Of a stretch of 64,000 bases of DNA, positions 12,019-22,433 are shown one piece after another. Within the stretch, counting starts at the first letter, position 1, and every line of letters begins with the position of its first letter. This DNA is from Chaenocephalus aceratus (taxonomy: Eukaryota > Chordata > Actinopteri > Perciformes > Channichthyidae), in assembly GCA_023974075.1 (NCBI GenBank), contig JAMFTG010000134.1, positions 150,054-214,053 on the forward strand. The letters are read 5' to 3'. The notes below the pieces were generated by a model. It was not told the DNA's origin. It did no database searches and saw only the letters and a list, made by a program, of their open reading frames with translations. A program made the position numbers and the translations under genes.

Positions 12019-15000
12019 GTGTATCTAATGAGCCCGTTTGGTGCAGGTCTCACCAGAGTTTCCATCGTTCAGGACCATCTTGCTGTGGCGGGACTCGATC
12101 CCTTTCTGGCAAACGGTCTGAAAGCCGAACCTGACCCTCCCGCACGGCTCCAGGTTCGAAAACATGAACACGAAGTTGTTTTTGTTGTGCAGCGACAGCA
12201 CTTCCTCCGTGACGCGGTTCAAACCGTCCAGGTGAAAGGTGGTGAGCAGGAAGAAGGACAGCTTGTTGTTTTCAGGACAATCCCAGGCCAACGATATGCT
12301 GCTGCCGTTAAACGACGTCACCTTGAAGTCTCTGGGAGTGTCTGGGTCTGGTGGGAAACGAAACGGTTAGGCGTTTTTGATCCTTTATTAAGTTAGAATT
12401 TTAAAAATATAATATTCAATACAAATTATAAAGTGTAGTCGAACACTTCAAAATCAGTCCACTGAGAGTACAAATATGGCCACTTTCTGGTCATTTTAGA
12501 TCCTAAAAATGCAAGAAATGGATTGAACATTCTCAATAGCCCCCAAATACACTCCAAGATTGTCCAAATGAACCAAGCAAATGTTTAACTGCATTGTTTG
12601 CATAGGCTATAATGCTAATTAACGTTAATGCAATTTGTGCAATGAGTACTTTTACTTTTGGTACTTTAAGTATGTTTTGATGCCAATAGTTTTCTACTTG
12701 AGTAACATTTTGAATGCAGGACTTTTACTGTAACAGAGTATTCCTACACTCCGGTACTTCTACTCAAGTACAAGACCCGAGTACTTCTACTTTTACTCAA
12801 GTACAAGACCCGAGTACTTCTACTTTTACTCAAGTACAAGACCCGAGTACTTCTACTTTTACTCAAGTACAAGACCCGAGTACTTCTACTTTTACTCAAG
12901 TACAAGACCCGAGTACTTCTACTCTTACTCAAGTACAAGACCCGAGTACTTCTACTCTTACTCAAGTACAAGACCCGAGTACTTCTACTCTTACTCAAGT
13001 ACAAGACCCGAGTACTTCTACTCTTACTCAAGTACAAGACCCGAGTACTTCTACTCTTACTCAAGTACAAGACCCGAGTACTTCTACTCAAGTACAAGAC
13101 CCGAGTACTTCTACTCAAGTACAAGACCCGAGTACTTCTACTCAAGTACAAGACCCGAGTACTTCTACTCAATCATACAAGACCCGAGTACTTCTACTCA
13201 AGTACAAGACCCGAGTACTTCTACTCAAGTACAAGACCCGAGTACTTCTACTAAAGTACAAGACCCGAGTACTTCTACTCAAGTACAAGACCCGAGTGCT
13301 TCTCCGTCCTCTGAGTACATACCGGTGATAGTAGAAAGGCAGGTGAGGCTCTGCGTCTCCACACAGGCCACGTAGTTGCTGCAGGACTCCAGAGCTGCGA
13401 AGCGGTAATGGTCGTCTGTGGTTGTGTCCATGCTGAGAGTGTTATATGAACCCAGCTCGATGTGGTAAAGCTTCACAGTGAGACTGGATGATGCTGGAGG
13501 GTTCTGCACCCAGGAAACCAGCAGCATGGAGGGACTCCTGGACTCCAGTTGGATGGGGAAACGCATAGTATGGCCTGGGACGAGCAGGAGTGTAGTTGCA
13601 GTCAAACAAAGACATGGTACATTTAAAGCAGTGTAAATAAACGCATTAAATCATGGAGACATGTCACAGCAGAGACACTACATACTGATATACGCCTGAA
13701 AATAAGCATATCAGGGCCTCTTTAAAAATGGAGGTCTGGTCGACATTTAAATACAATAAATAACTGAATAAAAAAAAGACAATCTCACCAATTGCAAGGA
13801 AGAAGTGGCCGTCCTGGTATAAGAATAATGTGCTATTCTCACATGCAAACACTTCAGTGGTGCTCAGCATCTCCAAGAACCCCTGAAGAAAGAACAAGTT
13901 AGCAAGAGTGAGCTGGACTGTGTCCAGAATCAAGACGCGCTGTCTTTAAACAACTCTCCTGTTATCTCCATCAGAACAACCTTCTGGATCCGCTCCAGTC
14001 TGGTTTCAAGGCAGGTCGCTCCACAGAAACTGCTCTCCTTGCTGTCACTGAGGAACTGCACACGGCTAAAGCAGCATCCCTCTCCTCTGTCATCATCCTG
14101 TTGGACCTGTCTGCTGCATTCGACACGGTGAACCATCAGATCCTCCTTCGCACTCTCCAAGAACTTGGAGTTTCAGGCTCTGCACTTTCCCTCCTCACCT
14201 CATACCTCAAAGACCGCACCTACAGGGTAACTTGGAGAGGGTCCGAGTCCGACCCTTGTCAATTAACTACAGGGGTCCCTCAGGGCTCTGTTCTTGGTCC
14301 CCTCCTCTTCTCCCTGTACACAAACTCGCTCGGATCTGTCATTAGCCCGCATGGTTTTTCATACCACTGCTACGCTGACGACACCCAATTAATTCTGTCC
14401 TTTCCCCGCTCAGAGATCCAGGTCGTCGCACGCAGCTCTGCTTGTCTAGTTGACATCTCTCAGTGGATGTCCGCTCACCATCTCAAGCTCAACCTTGACA
14501 AGACTGAACTGATTTTCCTTCCGGGAAAAGATTGTCCCACTCTTGACCTAACTATCAACATCGGCACCTCTATTGTTTCCCCGACCCAGACTGCAAGGAC
14601 TCTGGGTGTGACCCTAGATAACAACCTGTCCTTCACTGCAAACATCGCTGCTACAACCCGCTGCTGCAGATACACGCTTCACAACATCAGGAGGATGCGT
14701 CCCCAGCTGACCCAGAAAGCCACGCAGGTTCTGGTCCAGGCTCTCGTCACCTCACGCCTAGACTACTGCAACTCCCTCCTGGCTGGTCTACCTGCATGTG
14801 CCATCCGACCTGCAGCTCATCCAGAATGCAGCGGCTCGTCTGGTCTTCAACCTTCCTAAATGTTCCCACCCCACGCCGCTCCTCCGCTCCCTCACTGGCT
14901 TCCGGTTACTGCTAGAATCCACTTCAAGACACTGGTACTTGCTTACCATGCTGCGAATGGATCTGGCCCTTCCTACATCCAGGACATGGTTAAACCGTAC

Positions 15001-16648
15001 ACCCCAGCGCGTGCACTACGCTCTGCATCAGCCAAACGACTCGCTGCGAGGGGGACCCAAGTTCCCATCAGCAAAAACACGTGGGTTTGCTATCCTGGCT
15101 CCAACATGGTGGAATGAGCTCCCATTGACATCAGGACAGCAGATAGCTTACACACCTTCCAGACTGAAAACTCATCTCTTTCGACTCCACTTCGAGCGAT
15201 AGCAGTAACAAAGAACTGCTAACAGAGCACTTATATACTAATAAAGGACTGGCTTATCTAAAGCCAGTTGAGTAGCACTTGAAATGTTTTGGCTCTATGA
15301 AACCTGTACTTATATGATTCTGTTTTCTTCAAGGTTGTGTCTTCCTGGTCGAATGTACTTATTGTAAGTCGCTTTGGATAAAAGCGTCAGCTAAATGCAA
15401 TGTAATGTAAAATATTGTATTTTGATCAGAAGTACCTTGGTAGCACTTGTTGGTTTCTCTTGGGGTTTCTGCCGGCCTCTGATCTCAGTGAACCTTGTCC
15501 CTAAAGATAAACACATTTAATAACTAGTGATTTTTAGTATGCTAGGATATTTAAAAAGATACTTACATGGGCACATTCTTAAAGTCCATGCCTCAACGTT
15601 GTCTCCATACTGAAGGGTGAGCTTGTTTTCAACACCTGGAGGCACCGTCAGAGAGGTGACCTTCCCCTCCTTCCTGATGTTTCCTAATGCGGTGTCATTC
15701 AGCCATACGTTCAGATCCTGCCTGAAAAGATGGGGAAATGCATGTTTAATGATACACTATTGAGTATATGTACACAAGTATTGTACTTTAAAGTTGAGTA
15801 TTTCCATTTAAAGCTTCTTTACACTTCTACATTTCAGAGGCAAATATCATACTTTTTACTCCACTACATCCATTTTAACACTCACTTTGTACATATAAAA
15901 CACATGATATGCAGTACTGCTGTATAGTACTAATCTACACAGTATTTCTCGTATCTAAAATGTGGTCCACGTTGACAAACAAAACTAGAATGCTGGATAA
16001 AAACAGGATAATATGAGTAATATAATACGGTGAACATATCCATTTTGCATTAACTAGTACTTGTAGCCTACTTTTGATAATCCAAGTACATTTATACTTC
16101 TGTTCTTGATATTGTGTTGAAATGGGTCATTGTGCAGGACGAGTACTTTTACTTTATCCTGTCTTTACCACGATTAAATACACGAGTCTTTGTGAAAATA
16201 CCGAGTATGTATGTATGTATGTATGTATGTATGTACAGTAGCCTACATGGGTTTTTATATATAAAAACTAACTGGTTATTGTATTGGAGTGAAGTAAAAA
16301 AAATACTACGTAAATACAGTAGGCCTTCTATAGGAAACAAATATATGAGTAACATTGAAGTTATGTATGCCGATTTAACCATTAATATATGATATGTGAA
16401 TGTTTAACTATATATATCCAGATTTGCCGTTTAGCACACAGTCTCTTTAATCTGTAACGAAGACTGCACGTGCACACGACTAAAAAACGTGCTTTCCTCG
16501 CGCTCACCTTTCCAGGACACGGTTGTTGTCCATCCAGCAGATCGAGAAGGAAATATCATGGCACCGTCCTGCAGGAAAACCACTCAAAGTATCTCCAAAA
16601 TGCAACAAAAAGGATTATTTCCACTGCGTAACATGTGTGCTACTCACC
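4017..16648 (-). CDS. Fibronectin III-like domain, probably GPI-anchored or secreted protein (unidentified)
   Basis: A multi-exon minus-strand gene assembled from exons with matching GT-AG sites and phases: 16648 (5' limit unclear), 16568-16508, 15721-15567, 15500-15436, 13882-13789, 13574-13323, 12347-12054, 9415-9165, 7283-6966, about 5347-5154 and 4415-4017. The first exon ends in a hydrophobic signal-like stretch (FSVFLHLFILVPHTILFG). Four exons each encode one FN3-like domain, and the first three carry a conserved Cys pair (LESCSNY, LEPCGRV, LLPCQQY). The last exon ends in a hydrophobic tail and a TAG stop (VLILCLLL), which suggests a GPI signal. Problems: no clear start Met, a one-base deletion in exon 9415-9165, and a transposon abutting the acceptor of the exon near 5347, where the phase no longer fits. 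I do not recognise the family; FNDC7-like proteins share the Cys-paired FN3 style. Confidence 0.68.
4440..4610 (-). mobile_element. Retroposon 3' end fragment
   Basis: Contains the teleost LINE 3'-end style text TTTATTGTCATCATACAAAG followed by a GTACAACG motif. In reverse complement this reads as a poly(A)-signal end. It lies in the intron upstream of the last FN3-gene exon. Confidence 0.4.
4611..4799. mobile_element. Fold-back MITE with perfect 33-bp arms
   Basis: Bases 4611-4643 are the exact reverse complement of 4767-4799 (arms start GCAGCGGGGTGTGGTTAGGG). The centre contains repeated GGCCGAGCCACTCC blocks. It interrupts the retroposon fragment to its left. No clear target duplication. 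Confidence 0.75.
5348..5672. mobile_element. hAT MITE, 3'-truncated copy next to an exon
   Basis: Starts CACGGGTGTCAAACTCAA and continues colinear with the complete copy at 27703-28107, but stops after TTGCAAGCTCT, so the right inverted repeat is missing. On the minus strand its terminus lies exactly at the 5' limit of the FN3-gene exon 5347-5154, where a splice acceptor should be. Confidence 0.8.
5863..6920. mobile_element. hAT non-autonomous element with internal minisatellite
   Basis: Bounded by perfect 8-bp target duplications CTAGCCCC at 5855-5862 and 6921-6928. Ends are CAGAGATGG and CACCTCTG. The body holds AAGTACTTT/ACTCAAGTA text typical of a teleost repeat and a 36-bp minisatellite. 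It inserted 38 bp beyond the donor side of the FN3-gene exon ending at 6966. Confidence 0.9.
6255..6815. repeat. Minisatellite, unit about 36 bp, inside hAT
   Basis: About 15-16 copies of GAAGTAGAAAGTACAGGTAT plus TTGAGTTCAACATGTAA, with variants GTG/GAG and GTAA/GAGA. A single unit-like segment is seen in the related copy at 9836-9853 and 11861-11885, so the array expanded within the transposon. Confidence 0.9.
7300..7440. mobile_element. Retroposon 3' fragment
   Basis: TTTTATTGTCATGTGTACAT followed by an A-rich tract, resembling the fragment at 4460. It lies just 5' of exon 7283-6966 on the minus strand. Confidence 0.35.
7441..9164. other. Intron of FN3 gene, no recognised feature
   Basis: AT-rich unique sequence. 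Short open frames at 8236-9006 have no domain, no splice context and no codon pattern that I can support. There are scattered ACACC(A/C)ATTACAC-like imperfect repeats near 7610-7740 and 9005-9095. Confidence 0.5.
9440..11948. mobile_element. hAT copy (same family as 5863-6920) carrying a nested palindromic element
   Basis: Starts CAGAGATGC and ends CCCACCTCTG. The left 400 bp match 5863-6250 and the right 80 bp match 6840-6920. The flanking octamers ATTATGTT and ACTATATC agree at only 5 of 8 positions, so the copy is older or its edges have drifted. The middle is replaced by the element at 9852-11861. Its left end lies 24 bp from the acceptor of FN3-gene exon 9415-9165. Confidence 0.8.
9852..11861. 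mobile_element. TIR element, inverted dimer (about 2 kb palindrome)
   Basis: Ends are exact inverted repeats of 24 bp starting CAGAGGCCTGTACTACGAAG. Nested within is a second copy of the family, 9987-11007, with ends GGGGCCTATACTACGAA, lying in the opposite orientation. As a result, about 10,130-10,930 and 11,040-11,760 are long inverted repeats with scattered mismatches. A third copy starts near 43172. No coding frame. Confidence 0.85.
11969..12018. repeat. (TTG)n microsatellite
   Basis: About 16 TTG units, 36 bp from the donor of FN3-gene exon 12347-12054. On the transcribed strand it reads (CAA)n. Confidence 0.9.
12640..13310. repeat. Repeat fragment expanded into a 22-28-bp minisatellite
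   Basis: The left part (12640-12760) is the teleost AAGTACTTTTACTTTTGGTAC-type repeat. From about 12765 it becomes a tandem array of ACTCAAGTACAAGACCCGAG plus TACTTCT units, first 28 bp (with TTTTACTC or TCTTACTC) then 22 bp. Both strands have long stop-free frames that are artefacts. It ends about 15 bp from the donor of exon 13574-13323. Confidence 0.88.
13930..15415 (+). mobile_element. L2-clade LINE, 5'-truncated, reverse transcriptase and 3' tail
   Basis: The plus-strand frame shows RT motifs in order: [39 protein letters not shown], the catalytic YADD (CYADDTQL), then the C-terminal thumb/connection region to LKTHLFRLHFER. Frame breaks occur near 14805 and again between 14,900 and 15,050. 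The 3' end TAAGTCGCTTTGGATAAAAG and GTAATGTAA is the classic fish L2 tail. It sits in the FN3-gene intron between exons 15500-15436 and 13882-13789, antisense to that gene. Confidence 0.9.
15745..16190. repeat. Degenerate AAGTAC-type repeat and (TATG)n
   Basis: Fragments of the same ACTTTAAAG/AGTACTTTTACTTT repeat family as at 12640, in an FN3-gene intron. A (GTAT)n microsatellite follows at about 16204-16235. Confidence 0.5.
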
Positions 16649-17089
16649 AAACAATATGGTGTGAGGCACCAGGATGAAAAGATGAAGGAACACGCTAAAG
16701 AGTTCCTGGAAACACAAACGCGGATTACTTATCTGATTTTGAGTCAGATAATACTGAATATTAACGTGTTTATATCTTACATTTTCTGTGTTATTCCAGC
16801 AAAGGAGAGCATGTTGTTTTTCAGAGTCGAAGCTTGTTTGGACTCCCAATAAGTGGCAGGTGTGTGCTGCCTTCACGCACCTGATCATGTGTCGTGCTTT
16901 TGAGAGTTTAATGCTTTTTTTTAATTGTTATTTAGGAGATTTCATGGGAAACTCAAGTCTGCAGTGAGTGTTTGTAATTGACATTAAGATATAACAGAAC
17001 TAAGACAAATACAAAGTAATAATTTACTTTTAAATCCATTCTGAAAGTGTGTGAGCTTAATTGTATGTACTAAAACGGAGTATTTTCTG

Positions 17090-17612
17090 TTGGCTCAAGG
17101 ACAGATTTTATCAGTGAGTGCATTTGAGATACTTGTACTTACTTGAGTATTCTCATTAAATGCTACTTTATACTTCTGCTCTACTACGTTTTGGAAGCTA
17201 ATGTCTTACTCCTTTACTACTTTATGTACAATTTTACAGATTTATTTACTATTTACTTTATAGATTACAGATTTTGACACACAATACTTAGCCAAAACTA
17301 TTAAAACATGATTATTCGGTATAGATTAAACCCTCACAAATTATATTAAACTAACTAAACCATGAGTGTGATAAAAGGAAATGAATTGTTAAAGAATATT
17401 TCACAGTTCCAGCTTCTTAAATGTGACGATTTGCTGCTTTTGCTGTTCTTTACTCCAAATACTTTAAGTACATATCCTTATTATATACTTTACTTAAGTA
17501 CCAATCTTGATGCAGAACTTTTACTTAAAAACAGTCTACAGTCTGTTGTTAGTAATTTTTCTCATGTAAAGTATCTGAATACTTTTTTCCACCACTGGAC
17601 TTTACTTATGTA
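17090..17612. repeat. Degenerate AAGTAC-type repeat
   Basis: Text such as TACTTGAGTATTCTCATTAA, CTACTACGTTTTGGAAGC and the ending TTTTTCCACCACTGG belongs to the same teleost repeat family. No coding potential. Confidence 0.5.
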
Positions 17613-17744
17613 AACTGTAGTATGTGTTCATGTGCTTCAGTGTTGGTGTGTAGGCTGAATATGCTTCATGAAAGCAGGTTTTACTATAAATAAAATCCTA
17701 AATATCTTGGTTTCTTCTTTTATAAGGTCACGTAGTTCTGTTTG

Positions 17745-18020
17745 TCTTAGGCCACGTTTACACGGAGACGGAACGGGTTGGATCCGCTACAGTTCTCTAT
17801 CGTATGGACGGTTCACACGAGGCCATAACGGAACCGCGGGAAACGGAGCCCTCAAACGATACGGCTCCCAAGGTGGTAGATCTGCGGAGGAAACACTCTG
17901 GGGGGCCAAACCATGGATGTATAATAAGAACTGGATACAGCGTCGGAGGCGGAGTCTCGTTCTTTCCTAGAGCTGCTCATTGGCGAATGAGGACAAAATG
18001 GCCCAACTTTTGAGAGAGCG
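17745..18020. mobile_element. TIR element fragment
   Basis: Begins TTAGGCCACGTTTACACGGA, a start seen in fish non-autonomous DNA transposons, followed by about 270 bp of GC-rich element-like text. The opposite inverted end is not found. Confidence 0.4.
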
Positions 18021-18284
18021 AAACGTCACAGATTACCCATCATGCCTAGCTGTCAGAGCAGAAGAACCCTAAACCATAAATAACCATAATAAACTAAGCT
18101 TTAGTTAACTCACCAAAAGTAGATGACTTAAGACAAATAAATAATAAAGGATGTAATGAATGAAAATAAATAGCCAAACAGTGTTTTTTTGTCCTGCATC
18201 TGAGTGTGCAGAGGAAAATGTAAACAAGAAGCACACTGTTCAGGGTGTGTGCTGTAGGTGTAAGAAGAAAAGAAGATTATATTG

Positions 18285-18570
18285 CTATGTCCAGAAGGCA
18301 CACTGACAGCCAACTAGCCAGAGTGTTATTTAGTTACCGTGTGACTCCTGAGAGTACAAAAGGCCTATCACCAGCAGAGATGCTTCTCGGGAGGAAGCTA
18401 CGTTGCTGTCTGGATTCAATTCATCCAGATCTGAGCATGAAGGTGAAAGACAAACAGGAAAGACATGACAAAAAGGCAAAGGGGCGCTGGTTCAAAATAG
18501 GAGACTCAGTGCTGACGCAAAACTTCAGTCTTGGACCCAAGTGGATTCCAGGAATCTTATGGCGCATTTC
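18285..18570 (+). pseudogene. Gypsy-type integrase C-terminal fragment
   Basis: The plus frame reads YRVTPESTKGLSPAEMLLGR then DKQERHDKKAKGRWFKIGDS, the usual end of the Ty3/Gypsy integrase core and the start of its chromodomain-like tail. It is cut at about 18560 by unrelated sequence. No other pol motifs lie nearby. Confidence 0.75.
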
Positions 18571-19184
18571 CACCGCAGGCCTCGCTCGACTTAGTACGGT
18601 TTTGTTAGGCCTTGTTAGGCCCGGCTCACTGTAATGCTGCGCTTCCATTACAGTTTAGGAACTGGGGCAGTTACTATAGTAACGCAGTGTAGGCGGAGCC
18701 GTGACGTCAGGTTCAGAAAACAACATCAGCCGTTAGCTGTTAGCCCTCAGAGCTCACAGCTCCTCATATCTGTTCAGAAACTAGACAGAAGTTAAACAAG
18801 TACAAACCACAGACTCCCTGTGTCATGGAGAATACAGTCGCTGCTTTATTTATGTCTGTAGGCCGTTGCTGTGTGTGTGGACGGTCGGAGCATATACTGC
18901 GTTAGTTTAGCCGATCTCCATTCAGACAACACGCATTTTAAAAGGTTTTTCGCCTGCTGTGGAGTCTATTTATATAACATTACAAGATTCTTATTATTAC
19001 ATTATATGCTTATTGTGCTCATGAGATTGCTATGACTATAGAATAAATAGACACAATCACTAATCCCAGGTTCTGATGGTTAGATACCAACGAGGGGAAT
19101 AGTCAGAAGAAAGTTTGGCTTGCAATAATGAAAGTAGCAAGGTCGAGTGCAGAGACTGAGAGAACACAAAGAGGTAGTCAGAAC

Positions 19185-19945
19185 TAGGGTTGCAAAGGGG
19201 CGGAAAGTTTCCGGTAAATTTCCGGAAAGTTTCCATGGGAAGTTAAGCCGGGGAATTTTGGAAATATTCGATACAAAATTCAACAATTAAAACATTTTTT
19301 TTAAGTAGAACAGAACAAGTTTTAATTATTTTATTGAACAATTATTTGTTTCATTAAAGAACGAAAACAGGAATGTTGAGTTAAATGTTACTCATCCACC
19401 CCAACCCCACTCATTAAAAAATGAACAAAAATGCCCCCCATCCAAAGATCCCCACACAGTCCAATTCAAAATGTTAAATGGAAAGAGCCCTTCTCCCTCC
19501 AAGAAGTCCCATTAAACATCTTCCTTCAAGCGATCCTCTGCTTTGTTGCTAAAGCCTTTCAGTCAACGGGCTCTTCCTGGGCCTCACACTCTGAGTCTTC
19601 CTCTTCAGTGTCACTGTCCAGCCTGTTGAGGATGGCTCTGTGTCCGGCTCAAAGGGCCTTAGGTTTGCCCGAATGCCAACCAGTTTTTCCACTCTCACAT
19701 GTGTGAGCCTGTTGCGAACCTTGTGTGGTCTCAATAGCCATGCAGTAAGCAGTGTGCTATGGCATGGATATTCAAGTGTACTTGAATGGCATCTGTTTGT
19801 TTTAGTCAAGATTATGATAAAAATATACTTTCCCCAACTATGTTTAAGTTCCCTACGAAGAGCCAACCTTCAATTTAGAAAATTCCCAGTTTATTCCCGT
19901 GGAAAGTTTCCATCTTTGAAAATTCCCGGAATTTTTGCAACCCTA
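19185..19945. mobile_element. hAT non-autonomous element
   Basis: Perfect 8-bp target duplication GTCAGAAC at 19177-19184 and 19946-19953. Ends are TAGGGTTGCAAA and TTTGCAACCCTA. The inner flanks contain repeated GGAAAGTTTCC / TTTCCGG motifs. No transposase frame. Confidence 0.93.
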
Positions 19946-20152
19946 GTCAGAACAGCACATCGCACCGGCCTTCACTCTGTATGGGAGCCGCGCTCCCCCG
20001 CAGAGCTAGGCAGCAACATTATGGTTTCCCACTATATCTGAAGAAACGTTAGAGAAAACAAATTAGTATGATGGTGCCAGAGTAGGGAGGGACTTCCACC
20101 GGCTGGCCGAATGCTGATTGGAGGATCGTGTTGCCAAGAGACTCTATCTGAG

Positions 20153-20880
20153 TGTTACGACCCTGGTCGTTATGTGTATTGTGTGTAGAGATTTCCTTCG
20201 AGTCTTTTAGAGTCCTTCAGAATTATTAGGTAGGTTTAGTAGTAGGCATGGTTAACAAAACTGTGAGTTTGTGGGGGGGGGGTGGGTGTCACGGCTGCTG
20301 TCTGCTCGTTAACCTGTCTGGGATTGTTTACAGCTGTGTATGTTATATGTATATGAGATGTGCCGTTGCCCGGACGCCATAGGATGCCAGTTTCCTGTCC
20401 CTCCTCCGGTAGGCGTGACCGAAGATCTGGATTGGAGCACGTCGGGCGCGACTCACCAATCCCTGCCCACACCGGGGACTCTTACAAGAGCGTGCATCTC
20501 AGTTAGACAGGAGAGGTCTGAATCTGTGTCAGACGTCTCTCGGTGCTCTCCTTACGTTCTGTGTAGCTCTGTGCTAGTTCTGCTACAGTGGTCAGTTAGG
20601 GTGTGTGCTTAAGTGTGTATTCTGTGATTTGTGACAGCGTCAAACATGTGCGAGACGCCTCACTATTTTAGCCTTAAGTGCCCATAGTGCGCTATGACTG
20701 TGATAATCTGTGGCCTTCGTTTTGTGTCGCGTTATTTTGAACAGATAGCTGGTTTTTAAGAGCCTGTATTTTTGGTTATATCATCTTTATTTTGAGTTTA
20801 TTATTCAAATCAACCTCTTACCAAGAACACCTGGTTTCGTGTTGCTTCACTTTTACCCTAAGCGAGCTGGGGACGTAACA
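20153..20880. mobile_element. Solo LTR with 5-bp target duplication
   Basis: Begins TGTTACGACC and ends GGGGACGTAACA, so it has TG...CA ends with short inverted repeats TGTTACG/CGTAACA. CTGAG flanks both sides (20148-20152 and 20881-20885). No internal retroviral sequence or second LTR adjoins it, as expected after LTR-LTR recombination. Confidence 0.8.
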
Positions 20881-20885
20881 CTGAG

Positions 20886-21300
20886 TCTGCGCACCAACCA
20901 AAGAGAACCAAGTCTAAACCGCGGTATCTCTTCAGCTAGTCTTGACCAACCATAAATGTACAGGCAACGCCCTGTGTAATCAAATGTATTGTCGCACGAG
21001 GTTCGAGGCTCTTGACGGATTTGGTGGTTACAGATTACAGCTTTGCTGCCTGTGATTCCCAAAGACGTGACGAGTCCTTGGCCAAGTAATATATATATTT
21101 TGCTCTCTTACAATAAATAGCTAAACTTAAAAGTTTTCTGTCTTTTCTGGAATTCTGAACCCAACAAAATGGTGACCCACGACGTGGTTCCATCCAGAAA
21201 GACAATTGGGAACTGCCGTCTTCGAGTCCGAGAGACTGAAGGACGGCGGAGACCTCCTCCGGATTCCTATCAATACTCACAGGGCCAAAATCAAAAGGTA
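20886..21300 (+). mobile_element. Possible retroviral LTR end, primer-binding site and leader
   Basis: An AATAAATAG signal is followed by a CAACA end (about 21173), then TGGTGACCCACGACG, which resembles a tRNA primer-binding site, and a strong splice-donor-like AAAGGTAAGC at about 21296. That is the layout of an endogenous retrovirus 5' end. No gag frame is legible downstream. The solo LTR at 20153-20880 sits inside the presumed LTR. Weakly supported. Confidence 0.35.
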
Positions 21301-21852
21301 AGCAGAAGCCTGTTGTATAACTACCAACATTCTGCATAGGTAGAATAGGACTGTTAGAACTGTGAGTGTTGGTGGATGAACAGAGGAGGTAATGTAAAAC
21401 ATATGAGACAACTGAAGTGTGGGGGGAGCAAGGGATACATTTCTGATAAGTGTGCACATGGTTTAGGTGTCCGGAACCTATGACAAGAATTGAAAATCAA
21501 CATAAGAGTTTGGTACCTATGTTAAGAATTAAAGATAAGAGTCTGGGACCTTATCAGAAAAGAGATGAAATCCTCCGCCGTGAGGTTCCACCGCCGTGTG
21601 GAGGCTGTGGGTTGGGGGGAAACGAAGAATAGGGCAAGTGATTGGATTTAAAGTAAGATATTTATAGTAAGTGAAGACTTTTTACGGAGACGGCATAGAT
21701 TTAAAAGGGTGACTACGTTAGGTGAGTGACGACAGCTTAATTGTCTCATTCCTTCCTATGAACTTACTATATTATCCTAAAATGGTAGCAGGGACAGCTT
21801 AGGGCACATGACAGAAAATATAGCATTTGGTTGCTAAAAATATTTTTTTACA

Positions 21853-22029
21853 GGGAGGCGGGGTGGTGCAGTGGAATAGTGCGTTGGTGTTGTGATCAGG
21901 GGAGCACAGGTTCAAACCCCACTGCAGTCAGCATGTCGTTGTGTCCCAGGGCAAGACACACCCCAAATTGCTCATGTATTGAAGGTCGCTTTGAATAAAA
22001 GTGTCTAACAAGTGACATGTAATGTAATA
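21853..22029 (+). mobile_element. tRNA-derived SINE with L2-like tail
   Basis: Has an A-box-like TGGTGCAGTGGAATAGTGCG (about 21863) and a good B-box GGTTCAAACCC (21909). Its tail reads GGTCGCTTTGAATAAAAGTG and then GTAATGTAAT, homologous to the 3' end of the L2 LINE at 15.4 kb. This pairing suggests it uses L2 reverse transcriptase. Confidence 0.8.
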
Positions 22030-22433
22030 CATTGCTAAATGACCAAGACTGTTGATGCTGTTTGATTAAAAGGACAGAACAAATAGAGAAAGTGTGAAAT
22101 TAAGAGAGGTTTTGTAAAATGGAGAAGTCAGAGTGAAAAGGACACAGAACATATACAACAGGGTGTGGCACATAAGAAAGAGAGAGTAATTATAAATTAA
22201 GGTTTGGCTCCATATGCTGGACATATTGTATATTATTTTAGTCAGAACTAGAACCACTGTGTTCAAATTTAGAACTATTACATTTAACACATATTTGTAT
22301 ATTTAAAGCATTTCACATAAATAATTTTGATCAGAAGTACAAAACGGATTAGTAATTAATGTAAAGAATCTTTAGAGTGTAAACAGATAGGGAAAACACA
22401 TGTTTACACTCAAACAATTTGCATGTCTGGATT

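Noticed and set aside
12714..13328. 204-codon frame of TQVQDPSTS repeats
   Set aside because: An artefact of the 22-28-bp minisatellite in an intron of the minus-strand gene.
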